Shown: positions 16,737 to 24,525, numbered from the stretch's first letter. The stretch: DNA of 33,759 nt from Rikenellaceae bacterium (GCA_015059965.1 SUZM01000016.1:1-33759), one strand, 5' to 3'. Numbers and translations are program-made. Notes: generated by a model not told the origin, from the letters alone.

Positions 16737-18443
16737 ATGGAAAATAAGAATTATGTAGTTGCCATCGACCTCGGTACGACCAATGTGGCCATCGCGGTGG
16801 GTGAACGAACCCCTGAGGGGGTCTCGGTGGCAGCCCTGGTGAGCAAGCCCTGCCAGGGGGTCAATGCCGGCCAGGTGGAGAACATCGAGCTGGTAGCCCG
16901 CGCTATCGATGAAGCCAAAGCCGAGATTCGCTCGCAGCTGGGCATCCGCATCACCGAGGCCTATGCCGGCATCTCAGGCCCTTATGTGCGCTGCGCGAGC
17001 CACCGCGACTACGTCTTTACGGAGGATAAGTTGGGCGGTGTGAGCCAGTCGGATGTCGATCGGCTCTTCGACCGCATGCGCAACGTCCAGGCCCCGGGCG
17101 ATGAAGTGGTTATGGAGCGCATCCCCCAGAACTACCTGACGGACAACAACACCGAGGTGCAGAATCCGGTGGGTTGCTTCAGCGGCAAGCTCTCCTCGAC
17201 CTTCAACTTCATCCTCTGCGACCAGACCCCCATCAAGCGTCTGGAGCTGGCCATGAAGCGCTGCGGTATTCAGCTCAAGGAGGTCTTTACGAATGTTCAG
17301 GTCCTGGCCGAATCTGTCCTCTCGCCCGACGATCGCGAGGAGGGTGCCGCCGTGATCAACATCGGTGGCGGTGTAACGGATGTGGCTGTCTACTACGGCA
17401 ATGTGCTGCGCTATGTGGCCTCTATCCCCCTGGGAGGCGTGGCCATCAACCGCGACATCCGCTCACAAAGCATTCCCGAACGCTTCGTGGAGCGCCTGAA
17501 ACTCCGCTACGGCTCAGCCGTAATGGAGCTTGCTCCCGACAAACAGATCCATATCGAGGGCCGCACGGCCCGCGAGTCGAAGGATATTCTGCTCAAAAAC
17601 CTCTCGTCGGTGATCGAGGCCCGCATGAAAGATATTGTGGAGTATGTGCAGATGGAGCTCAAGAACTCGGGCTTTGCTCAGCGGCTGAACTACGGCCTGG
17701 TTCTCACAGGCGGTACGGCCCGCATGAAGGATGTGGACGAGCTCTTCCGCCGCCAAACCAAGTACGATGTGCGCATCGGCATCCCCGAGGAGGGGATCAC
17801 CGAGGCCTCGCGCCGGCTGGTGCAGTCGCCCGATGCCGCCACGGTGATTGGTCTGCTGCTACGCGGTGCCCAAACCGGAGTCTGCACCACCCCGCTGGAT
17901 GAGGAGTGGATGGCTCAACGGGCTGCCGAGGAGCTGGAGCGCCGAAGGGCCGAAGAGGCCGAGCGTCTGGCAGCCGCCCAGGAGGCTGAGCGCGAGCGCC
18001 GCCGCCAAGAGGAGGAGGCCGAAAAACAGCGCCGCATCGAGGAGCTCAAGCGCCAGATCGACACCCTGCAGGATGGGGGCACACAACTCCCTCCCCAGGA
18101 GCCGGAGAGACCGGTTGTGTTGCCGAAAGCAGAGCCGCCGAAAGTTGTCCCCGCAAAGCCCGAGGCTCCCAAAACCGAGGCTCCGAAGCCTGAGACCCCG
18201 AAGCCTGAGACCCCCAAACCCGAGATCCCGAAGCCCGAGGCTCCGAAACCTGAGGCTCCGAAGCCCGATTCGGGAGAGGTGAATCCCAAATCGAACGGTT
18301 TAATAATCGATCCTCCGATCGACGTGCCCCCCACAGAAGGCGAGAAAAAGCGCAACTGGAAGTCGCTCTTCTCGAAGATGATCAACTCCGTGAACGAGTC
18401 CTTCGAGAAGGTGGACTCGGGCAACGACGACGAGGAGATCTGA
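16737..18443 (+). CDS. ftsA: Cell division protein FtsA with extended C terminus
   Basis: Actin-like membrane anchor for FtsZ filaments, 568 residues. The actin fold shows AIDLGTTNVAIAV at the N terminus, then INIGGGVTDVAVYYG and LTGGTARMKDVDELF. After about residue 395 come a highly charged coiled coil (RRRAEEAERLAAAQEAER region, to about 445) and eight five-residue units of K(P/T)E(A/T/I)P type at 474-512. The C terminus KKRNWKSLFSKMINSV is a plausible amphipathic membrane-targeting helix with an acidic tail. Typical FtsA has about 420 residues, so about 150 are extra linker. Confidence 0.93.
   Translation: MENKNYVVAIDLGTTNVAIAVGERTPEGVSVAALVSKPCQGVNAGQVENIELVARAIDEAKAEIRSQLGIRITEAYAGISGPYVRCASHRDYVFTEDKLGGVSQSDVDRLFDRMRNVQAPGDEVVMERIPQNYLTDNNTEVQNPVGCFSGKLSSTFNFILCDQTPIKRLELAMKRCGIQLKEVFTNVQVLAESVLSPDDREEGAAVINIGGGVTDVAVYYGNVLRYVASIPLGGVAINRDIRSQSIPERFVERLKLRYGSAVMELAPDKQIHIEGRTARESKDILLKNLSSVIEARMKDIVEYVQMELKNSGFAQRLNYGLVLTGGTARMKDVDELFRRQTKYDVRIGIPEEGITEASRRLVQSPDAATVIGLLLRGAQTGVCTTPLDEEWMAQRAAEELERRRAEEAERLAAAQEAERERRRQEEEAEKQRRIEELKRQIDTLQDGGTQLPPQEPERPVVLPKAEPPKVVPAKPEAPKTEAPKPETPKPETPKPEIPKPEAPKPEAPKPDSGEVNPKSNGLIIDPPIDVPPTEGEKKRNWKSLFSKMINSVNESFEKVDSGNDDEEI
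18156..18275 (+). repeat. 15-bp coding repeat (KPEAP units) in ftsA
   Basis: Eight consecutive 15-bp units encode KPEAP, KTEAP, KPETP, KPETP, KPEIP, KPEAP, KPEAP, KPDSG. Such a tract can change length by slippage without breaking the frame. Confidence 0.85.
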
Positions 18444-18556
18444 TCCCGCGGCACGGGAGCCCGAAGGTCCGGAAAACCCTAAAGAGAAAAAGCAGTAAGC
18501 CGTTGAGTAGGCCATAGCCCAAAGCAAAACGGTACACAATTCATCAAAAGCAATAT

Positions 18557-19876
18557 ATGAACAACGATATGTTACAAAACGAGGTGGTTGCCGAGCGTGA
18601 GGAGCCGATCATCATCACCGTGGCCGGAGTGGGTGGTGCCGGCGGCAATGCCGTGAACCACATGTGGAACCTCGGCATCGAGGGGGTGAACTTCATGGTC
18701 TGCAACACCGATAGTCAGGCCCTGGGCAAGAGTCCTGTGGAGATCAAGGTCCTCCTGGGAGAGGATGGTCTGGGAGCCGGCAACGACCCCGAGCAGGGGC
18801 GCAAAGCGGCCATCTACTCCGAGCAGGAGATTCGCAACCGCCTCAAGGGATCCAATACGCAGATGCTCTTCATCACGGCAGGCATGGGTGGCGGTACCGG
18901 TACCGGAGCCTCGCCCGTGATCGCCAAGATCGCCCAAGAGATGGGAATCCTCACCGTGGCCATCGTCACCACGCCCGACCCCGTAGAGGGAAGCAAACGC
19001 TATCGCCAGGCCTTTAAGGGTGTCGATGCCCTGCGCCAGCATGTCGATTCGTTGTTGGTGATCAACAACGAGCACATTGCCGAGATCTTCGGTGAACTAT
19101 CCCTGAAGCAGGCCTTCGGCAAGGCTGACGATATTCTCGCCTCAGCCGCCAAAGGTATTGCCGAGATCATCACCGTGGAGAGCGACCTGGTGAATGTCGA
19201 TTTCGCCGATGTAAAGCGTGTGATGAAGGATAGCGGCCGCGCCCACATGGGCGTCGCCTCGGCCGAGGGTCAGAACCGTGCCGAGGAGGCTACACGCGCC
19301 GCCCTGAGCTCGCCTCTGCTGGGCCACCACAGTATCGCCGGAGCCAAGGATATTCTGGTGAACATCTCGGTGGCCAACAGCGACGACCTGAAGCAGTCGG
19401 AGCAGCGTAAGATCCTGGAGATTCTCCAGACCGAGGCCGCCTGGGTCAATGGTGAGGGAATCCAGGAGGATGCCAACATCATCTGGGGAACGAGCGAGAA
19501 GCGTCAGCTGGGCAAGGCCCTGGAGCTGGTGGTCGTTGTCACGGGATTCAACGATGCCGAGGTACAGCCCCAGCCCAAATTCCACCGCCCCGCAGCAGTA
19601 CGCCCCGCAGCACAGCCCGAGAGCCCGCTCAAGCCCATTGGCGAGAAGAAACCCGTGCCTCCGATCACGCAGCCGCAACCCGACGACCCCGTTGTCCTGG
19701 GCAAGAAGGAGAACCGCTACGAGGGGATCGAGCAGATCTACGACGTTCCGGCCTACCTGCGCCGCGAGGCCCCCATTGTGGCTGTTGCCGCCGGAGAGCG
19801 CCACAAGGAGGTACTCAAAGAGGAGAGCGAGAGCCCCAAAGAGCCCGAAAAGAGTGCTTCACTCTTCGATCTGTAA
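18557..19876 (+). CDS. ftsZ: Cell division GTPase FtsZ
   Basis: Tubulin-like GTPase that forms the Z ring. The 439-residue protein has the G-box [12 protein letters not shown] (about 107-118) and the T7 catalytic loop NVDFADV (about 213-219). A Pro/Gln-rich linker leads to a conserved C-terminal peptide, YDVPAYLRR (DVPAYLRR at 396-403), that binds FtsA and other partners. Unusually this peptide is not terminal: 36 further residues, mostly acidic, follow and end in SASLFDL. It starts 113 bases after ftsA, and the following gene is only 18 bases away. Confidence 0.97.
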   Translation: MNNDMLQNEVVAEREEPIIITVAGVGGAGGNAVNHMWNLGIEGVNFMVCNTDSQALGKSPVEIKVLLGEDGLGAGNDPEQGRKAAIYSEQEIRNRLKGSNTQMLFITAGMGGGTGTGASPVIAKIAQEMGILTVAIVTTPDPVEGSKRYRQAFKGVDALRQHVDSLLVINNEHIAEIFGELSLKQAFGKADDILASAAKGIAEIITVESDLVNVDFADVKRVMKDSGRAHMGVASAEGQNRAEEATRAALSSPLLGHHSIAGAKDILVNISVANSDDLKQSEQRKILEILQTEAAWVNGEGIQEDANIIWGTSEKRQLGKALELVVVVTGFNDAEVQPQPKFHRPAAVRPAAQPESPLKPIGEKKPVPPITQPQPDDPVVLGKKENRYEGIEQIYDVPAYLRREAPIVAVAAGERHKEVLKEESESPKEPEKSASLFDL

Positions 19877-19894
19877 CCCTGAAAACCGACCGAC

Positions 19895-21178
19895 TTGGAT
19901 ACAACACCCATCATCGTCCTCAACAACTTCGGCTCCGAAGTTTGGTTGCAGTTGGCGGGCACCCTGCTCCTGCTGATAGTCTCGGCCCTCGCTTCGGGCT
20001 CCGAGACAGCCTTCTTTTCGCTCACGCACAACGATGTCCGAATCCTGCGCGAACGGAATACGGGCTCCTCGCAGGCAATCCTGAAACTGCTGTCGAATGT
20101 CGATCTGCTGCTGGCCACCATTTTGGTGCTCAACAACCTGGTCAATATCTGCATCGTCATCCTCTCGGCCAATCTGATCGACACACTCTTTACCTTCCAC
20201 CGCTTTGAATTCCTCTTCAAAACGGTGGTGGTCACCTTCCTGCTGTTGCTCTTCGGTGAAATCCTCCCCAAGGTCTTCGCCCAGACCGTACCGATGAAGT
20301 TCGCCTCGCTGGTAGCCCATCCGATCTCGGTGATTCAGAAGCTCCTCTACCCCCTCTCCTACATCCTTTTGCACACGGGCAGCCGCCTGAGCGAAAAGGC
20401 CGCACACCACAGCGAGCTCTCGATCGACGAGCTGGCCGATGCCGTGGATATGACCAAGGATGCCACCCCCGAGGAGCACGAGATCCTGTCGGGAATCGTC
20501 AATTTTGTCAATACGGAGGTCGAGGAGATCATGCGCCCGCGCGTGGACCTTACGGCTGTGGCCCTCACGGCCCCCTTCACACAGGTGATGCGCACGATCG
20601 TCGATTCGGGATTCTCGCGCATTCCGGTCTATGACGAGGATCTGGACAACATCTGCGGCGTACTCTTCGTCAAAGACCTGCTCCCCCACATCAACCGTGG
20701 CGACGAGTTCGGCTGGCAACAGCTGATTCGTAAGCCCTATTTCGTCCCCGAGCACAAGAAGATCAACGACCTCCTGGAGGAGTTCCAGACCAACAAAGTC
20801 CACATGGCCATCGTGGTCGATGAGTACGGATCGACTCTCGGTCTGGTCTCGCTCGAAGATATCATCGAGGAGATCATTGGCGAAATCTCGGACGAGAGCG
20901 ATGCAGACGAGAAGTACTTCACCCGCCTCGACAAGAATACCTATCTCTTTGAGGGAAAGACCCATATAGGGGATTTTGAGCGTATTCTGGAGCTCGAAGA
21001 GGATCTCTTCTCGGATGTGAAGGGTGAGGCCGAGACGCTTGCCGGACTCCTGCTGGAGCTCAAACGCAACTTCCCGAAAAAGGGCGATCACTTTACGACC
21101 CACAACATCCGTTTTGTCGTCCACACCCTCGATGGGCACCGCATCGACAAGATCAAAGTAATCCTCCCCGAAGCATAA
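19895..21178 (+). CDS. gldE: GldE-like HlyC/CorC family protein (CNNM, CBS pair, CorC domain)
   Basis: A 427-residue membrane protein. An N-terminal CNNM/DUF21 domain with about four hydrophobic segments (ALASGSETAFFSLTH is the family signature) is followed by a CBS-domain pair (about 210-335, MRPRVDLTAV and EYGSTLGLVSLEDIIEEIIGEI) and a C-terminal CorC_HlyC domain. Bacteroidetes call this type GldE; relatives affect gliding, ion transport or the envelope. The start is a TTG at 19895 because no ATG precedes the membrane domain. Its position between ftsZ and a phosphopantetheinyl transferase suggests a joint transcript. The gld name is by similarity and does not imply gliding. Confidence 0.85.
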   Translation: MDTTPIIVLNNFGSEVWLQLAGTLLLLIVSALASGSETAFFSLTHNDVRILRERNTGSSQAILKLLSNVDLLLATILVLNNLVNICIVILSANLIDTLFTFHRFEFLFKTVVVTFLLLLFGEILPKVFAQTVPMKFASLVAHPISVIQKLLYPLSYILLHTGSRLSEKAAHHSELSIDELADAVDMTKDATPEEHEILSGIVNFVNTEVEEIMRPRVDLTAVALTAPFTQVMRTIVDSGFSRIPVYDEDLDNICGVLFVKDLLPHINRGDEFGWQQLIRKPYFVPEHKKINDLLEEFQTNKVHMAIVVDEYGSTLGLVSLEDIIEEIIGEISDESDADEKYFTRLDKNTYLFEGKTHIGDFERILELEEDLFSDVKGEAETLAGLLLELKRNFPKKGDHFTTHNIRFVVHTLDGHRIDKIKVILPEA

Positions 21179-21189
21179 GCCGCGCAAAG

Positions 21190-21795
21190 ATGGAGCTCCC
21201 ATTGAAACTGCACAGCCAGGAGGGCGGATGGCTCTGCATAGAGCCCCTTGCAGAGGAGACCGAGAGCCTTCTTGGCCGGGTCACGCCACAAGATCGCTGC
21301 CTCGCCGCGAAAATCGCCTCCCCGACACGCCGCCGCGAAACCCTCGCCTGGCGGGCCCTGCTCTACCGCGAACTGGGAATACAACCCATCACCTACGCCC
21401 CCTGCGGAGCCCCATTGCTGCCCGAAGGGAAAGGCTTTATCGGCGTCTCGCACAGCCGCCACAGCGTGGCCCTCTGCTACTCCCCGACACACCCCTGCGC
21501 CGTAGATATTGAGAGTTCGGAGCGAAATTTCGAACGCCTGATCACGCGCTTCCTCACCCCCGAGGAGCAGCAACTCAGCTGCCACCCCGCCTTCCCCTGC
21601 ATCGCCTGGTGCGCCAAAGAGTCTCTCTATAAACTCGCCCGCCGCCGCGAGTTGAACCTCCTGAGCGACCTGCAGATCCTTGCGATCACATTTGCAAACA
21701 ACGATTCGGGGAGATTAGAGTGCCTCCTAAAAGACGAAGAGCACTCCCTCAACTTTCGCCGATTCGGCCACGAGTGGGTTGTCTGGAAGGTATAA
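21190..21795 (+). CDS. 4'-phosphopantetheinyl transferase superfamily protein
   Basis: Transfers the phosphopantetheine arm of coenzyme A to carrier proteins. The 201 residues have the three family motifs: GVSHSRHSVA near residue 95, the Mg-binding AVDIES (about 112-117) and WCAKESLYKLA near 145. It is shorter than Sfp (about 225) and nearer to the HetI/Sfp class than to AcpS by motif spacing. Start 11 bases after gldE. The target, fatty-acid or other carrier protein, cannot be told. Confidence 0.88.
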   Translation: MELPLKLHSQEGGWLCIEPLAEETESLLGRVTPQDRCLAAKIASPTRRRETLAWRALLYRELGIQPITYAPCGAPLLPEGKGFIGVSHSRHSVALCYSPTHPCAVDIESSERNFERLITRFLTPEEQQLSCHPAFPCIAWCAKESLYKLARRRELNLLSDLQILAITFANNDSGRLECLLKDEEHSLNFRRFGHEWVVWKV

Positions 21796-21872
21796 GACCG
21801 CAAGCGAAGAGCCCAAAGAGGCAGACCCCTGACTTTTCTGCCCGACAAGGGGGAGATAAAAAAATGGGGGGC

Positions 21873-21913
21873 AAGGGAGATCTTCACGACTTTTCAAGGG
21901 AAATCTTCACGAC
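21873..21913. repeat. 18-bp imperfect direct repeat
   Basis: AAGGGAGATCTTCACGAC (21873-21890) and AAGGGAAATCTTCACGAC (21896-21913) differ by one base and are separated by 5 bases. They lie in the gap after the phosphopantetheinyl transferase gene. Confidence 0.8.
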
Positions 21914-21914
21914 A

Positions 21915-21949
21915 AGAGGCTGTCCGACAGGAGTGTCAGACAGCCTCTA
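21915..21949 (-). terminator. Hairpin downstream of tRNA-Arg
   Basis: AGAGGCTGTC (21915-21924) and GACAGCCTCT (21939-21948 region) pair, with an inner GACA/TGTC continuing the stem. It is 5 bases beyond the 3' end of tRNA-Arg on the minus strand and also follows the forward phosphopantetheinyl transferase gene, so it may stop both. No long T-tract is seen. Confidence 0.5.
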
Positions 21950-21953
21950 TAAG

Positions 21954-22025
21954 TAGCCCCACCGCGACTCGAACGCGAATTTAAGGTTTAGGAAACCTTC
22001 GTTCTATCCCTTGAACTATAGGGCC
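21954..22025 (-). tRNA. tRNA-Arg (anticodon CCT)
   Basis: The reverse strand folds into a full cloverleaf. The acceptor is GGCCCTA with TGGGGCT (two G-U pairs), the D stem is GTTC/GAAC, and the anticodon stem AAGGT/ACCTT encloses loop TTCCTAA with anticodon CCT. The T arm TCGCG-TTCGAGT-CGCGG is followed by discriminator A. No CCA is encoded. It decodes AGG. The guanine deaminase gene ends 104 bases upstream on the same strand, and no promoter box was found between, so read-through transcription is possible. Confidence 0.9.
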
Positions 22026-22033
22026 GGATTATT

Positions 22034-22127
22034 CAATTCACAATTTTCAATTCACAACGATTCTTAGAAAATTTCATTGCTCATTACTCATTGCTCATTA
22101 CTCATTACTCATTGCTCATTGCTCATT
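22034..22127 (-). repeat. Heptamer arrays between guaD and tRNA-Arg
   Basis: On the plus strand, three units (CAATTCA, CAATTTT, CAATTCA) occupy 22034-22054. Seven units of CATTGCT or CATTACT occupy 22075-22123, followed by CATT. Read on the guaD strand the longer array is AGCAATG/AGTAATG and begins within six bases of the guaD stop codon. It is the same family as at 2003-2030. Confidence 0.9.
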
Positions 22128-22129
22128 TG

Positions 22130-22621
22130 CTAGTACTCCACCTTGTCCTCCTTCTGCTGCCAGAGACGGAAGGTGTGCAGCGCCTCTTCGCGCAAGAGTT
22201 GGAAGGCCGGAATCTGGCGCTCGGTATGGGCCTTCGGGATCTCATCGTAGATCAGCGAGTCATCGAAATCGATAGCGGCGGCATCGGAGCGCGTATTGGC
22301 GTAGTAGATGCGATCGACACCGGCCCAATAGAGGGCACTCAGACACATCGGGCAGGGTTCACAAGAGGTGTAAACCGTACACCCCTTGAGGTTGAAGGTC
22401 TCAAGTTCGGCACAGGCATGGCGAATAGCCTGCACCTCGGCATGGGCCGTGGGGTCGTTGAGCTTCGTCACGTTATTCGTGCCGCGGGCAACCACCTCGC
22501 CATCACGCACAATCACAGCGCCAAAGGGACCTCCGCCCGTGGCTACGCTCATATCGGCCAACTCGATGGCCATACGCATGAAACGCTCATGCTGCTCCTG
22601 GTTCTGATTCTTTGCTTCCAT
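22130..22621 (-). CDS. guaD: Guanine deaminase (GuaD type, cytidine-deaminase fold)
   Basis: Converts guanine to xanthine in purine salvage. The 163-residue protein has the zinc motifs HAEVQAIRHAC and SCEPCPMCLSALYWA. Beyond these it matches Bacillus GuaD in the C-terminal half: DAAAIDFDDSLIYDEI and the late Gln/Trp-rich region. This separates it from tRNA-adenosine deaminase TadA. The frame is open upstream, but the extra 44 codons cover the promoter and terminator region, so ATG 22621 is used. The gene has its own promoter directly behind the porin gene. Confidence 0.85.
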   Translation of the reverse strand: MEAKNQNQEQHERFMRMAIELADMSVATGGGPFGAVIVRDGEVVARGTNNVTKLNDPTAHAEVQAIRHACAELETFNLKGCTVYTSCEPCPMCLSALYWAGVDRIYYANTRSDAAAIDFDDSLIYDEIPKAHTERQIPAFQLLREEALHTFRLWQQKEDKVEY

Positions 22622-22648
22622 TCTGTTACATTTGTGCCATGCTGAAAC

Positions 22649-22679
22649 AAAAACGGTGCGATTCTTACGAACCGCACCG
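22649..22679 (-). terminator. Intrinsic terminator of the FadL-like gene
   Basis: On the minus strand, CGGTGCG and CGCACCG (22654-22660 and 22673-22679) pair. An inner TTC/GAA stem extends the hairpin, and TTTTTG follows. It lies 35 bases beyond the fadL-like stop and coincides with the expected guaD transcription start. Confidence 0.75.
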
Positions 22680-22710
22680 CAAATATAACGATTTTTTTTC
22701 TTCTGCCAAA
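22680..22710 (-). promoter_or_regulatory. Promoter of guaD
   Basis: On the minus strand, TTTG (22707-22710) is 19 bases from TATATTTG (22680-22687), matching the Bacteroidales consensus. It sits in the few bases between the fadL-like stop codon and its terminator hairpin. Confidence 0.75.
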
Positions 22711-22713
22711 AGG

Positions 22714-24204
22714 CTACTTCGTGCCGAACTTGAAATCCAGACCCAGGCCCCACGAAATCGAGGAGCGGCTGTAGATGTCCTCGAAAGGAACGCCCTGATA
22801 GGTGCCGACAGCGGTCACATCCTCATAGAAGGTCTTCATGAAACCGGCGTTGAGCGCGATATTGTCCGTGATGCCGAACTTCAGACCCAGACCCACCGAG
22901 GTCGAAGAGGTCGAGAAGTTCATATCCGAATAGTACTGCTCGTCGAGGTTGTACTGCGTGCGCTGCACACCGAGGCTGACCAGCCAACGCTTCGAGATCG
23001 TCCACTCGGCACCGGCCAGGTACTCGTTCGTATCGCCCAGAACCGTGCAGTTCATGTTGTTGTAGAGGGCCTTCACACCACCAATCATCTGATTCTTGGT
23101 AAAGCTGTTGCGGGCCTTCTTGTCGAAGAAGTGGTGCCACTCCACCGTAACCTTCACGGGACCGCAGTGGCGGCTCACGGCCAGAGCCAACAGGGCGGGA
23201 GTCTCATACTCGATCTCCGAGCCGTTGGGGAAGATTGCGTTGATCACCGGATCGTTGGCCGAGACCTCAGCCGACTCGATCTCAAGCATGGTGGGCATCT
23301 TGAACTCATACTTCAACGAAGCATCCCACTTGCCGTGGTGGAAGGCCAGAGCAATCACAGGGCTCCACGAAGTACCCTTCTGCTTCACATCGAGGATGTG
23401 GTCGGCAGTCTTCACGGCATTGGTGCCGAGAGCCATCTGCATCTCGGGGGTCAGCATACCCATCTGACCCAGCATCTGAGCGGCTGCCGTAAAGAAGGCG
23501 GGAGCCGACATCATCTGGCCCGAAAGGCCCATGGCGGGAGCCGAGGGGTTGGTCTGAATATCCTTCATGTAACCCTCATAGCTGTTCGAGGTGGAGCTGA
23601 AACGTACCATAGCCGAGAGCGACAACCAGTCCGTAAGACGCACGGCAGCACCCAGGTTGAAGGCCAGGGTCATCGACTTACCCTTCAGGTACATATCCAT
23701 GGCATACTGGTTGGCCGTCAGTCCATAGGCCTGGCCCAGCTGCGTAATTCCGGCCGGCAGCACCGAGAACTGACGCTCAAACGAGGCCAGTCCGCCGTCG
23801 TACTCCATCGTACCGCCACCGCCGTTTACGCCCATACCGAACATCACGGCCCAACGATTCTTCTTCCAGGCAAGGTGTACACCGGGAATCAGCGGCGAGA
23901 AGACCTCACCCTTGAACTCCTTGGTCATCAGGCCCGGGTTGGCAGCGTTCATCGCAAAGGGGGCAAACGTAGACTCCGTCGAGCGGGTCTGGATGGCCAT
24001 CTGATCACTCAGGCCAAAGTGCCAGCCGTTCTCCATGAATACCACACCTGCCGGGTTGTGCAACACCGCATCGGGATCAAGCGACGTACCACGGGCAATG
24101 CTGCGCAGGAACGAGGCGCTCTGGTTCGTGTTGGTCATCAGACCACCTGCCAAGGCGGGCAGAACCACCACAGCAGCAACGATCGAAAGGAAAATTTTCT
24201 TCAT
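22714..24204 (-). CDS. FadL/OmpP1-family outer membrane transport protein
   Basis: A 496-residue outer-membrane beta-barrel of the FadL/TodX family, which takes up hydrophobic compounds such as long-chain fatty acids. A signal peptide (MKKIFLSIVAAVVVLPALAG) precedes the N-terminal hatch region SASFLRSIARGTSLDPDAVLHNPAG, where NPAG is the family motif. Many Gly- and aromatic-rich strands follow and the protein ends in KFGTK. The start is supported by the signal peptide and a full promoter about 105 bases upstream. Substrate is unknown. Confidence 0.85.
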   Translation of the reverse strand: MKKIFLSIVAAVVVLPALAGGLMTNTNQSASFLRSIARGTSLDPDAVLHNPAGVVFMENGWHFGLSDQMAIQTRSTESTFAPFAMNAANPGLMTKEFKGEVFSPLIPGVHLAWKKNRWAVMFGMGVNGGGGTMEYDGGLASFERQFSVLPAGITQLGQAYGLTANQYAMDMYLKGKSMTLAFNLGAAVRLTDWLSLSAMVRFSSTSNSYEGYMKDIQTNPSAPAMGLSGQMMSAPAFFTAAAQMLGQMGMLTPEMQMALGTNAVKTADHILDVKQKGTSWSPVIALAFHHGKWDASLKYEFKMPTMLEIESAEVSANDPVINAIFPNGSEIEYETPALLALAVSRHCGPVKVTVEWHHFFDKKARNSFTKNQMIGGVKALYNNMNCTVLGDTNEYLAGAEWTISKRWLVSLGVQRTQYNLDEQYYSDMNFSTSSTSVGLGLKFGITDNIALNAGFMKTFYEDVTAVGTYQGVPFEDIYSRSSISWGLGLDFKFGTK

Positions 24205-24250
24205 TCTCTTCTTTTTTAAGTTTTACATTTCCCCACCGGAGCCCTATCCG

Positions 24251-24264
24251 TCCCCCTTCGGGGA
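24251..24264. other. Compact hairpin in the fadL-like 5' leader
   Basis: TCCCCCTTCGGGGA folds into a tight stem; as plus-strand RNA it has a stable UUCG tetraloop. In the minus-strand fadL-like transcript it would be a leader hairpin with a GAAG loop, about 47 bases before the start codon. Function is unknown. Confidence 0.4.
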
Positions 24265-24311
24265 GATAAAATCCGGCCCACAGGAGGGCTTTTTCATATA
24301 AAAAATCGGCA

Positions 24312-24343
24312 CAAAAGTACTACTTTGCCCCTCTGTGTCCAAA
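24312..24343 (-). promoter_or_regulatory. Promoter of the FadL-like gene
   Basis: On the minus strand, TTTG (24340-24343) and TACTTTTG (24312-24319) are separated by 20 bases, a full consensus match. The leader is about 100 bases. The remaining sequence up to the divergent promoter at 24466 holds no gene that I can see. Confidence 0.8.
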
Positions 24344-24465
24344 TTTTTTGTGCGAAATCTCCTCTAAATTGGCAAAAACTGCCCACATTTGGCCGATTCT
24401 TCCACCGCAAAATCGCCAACAGCGGGGCATGAAGTTTGCAGGCGCATGGCAACAGGAATAAAAAC

Positions 24466-24482
24466 TTAACAATTTCTTAACA
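24466..24482 (+). promoter_or_regulatory. TTAACA direct repeat, probable response-regulator site
   Basis: TTAACA-N5-TTAACA has an 11-bp period, the geometry used by OmpR/PhoB-class regulators (the Bacillus PhoP box is similar). It ends 7 bases before the -33 box of the PepSY-like gene promoter. Confidence 0.55.
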
Positions 24483-24489
24483 GGAAAAA

Positions 24490-24521
24490 TTTGGCGCTCT
24501 CGATACGACAAGCTATCTTTG
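24490..24521 (+). promoter_or_regulatory. Promoter of the PepSY-like gene
   Basis: TTTG (24490-24493) and TATCTTTG (24514-24521) with a 20-base spacer match the Bacteroidales consensus completely. The start codon lies about 80 bases after the expected transcription start. Confidence 0.82.
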
Positions 24522-24525
24522 AAAT

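Noticed and set aside
19859..21202. 447-codon minus-strand frame opposite the GldE-like gene
   Set aside because: The plus strand encodes recognisable CNNM, CBS and CorC domains in operon with ftsZ; the antisense product is an Asp/Gly/Val-rich shadow.
22034..22127. CRISPR array
   Set aside because: Units are 7 bp with no spacers and no cas genes in the window.
22612..24219. 535-codon open frame on the plus strand opposite the FadL-like gene
   Set aside because: It is the antisense of a clear outer-membrane protein with signal peptide and promoter; the His/Gly/Arg-rich product has no motif and arises from codon bias.
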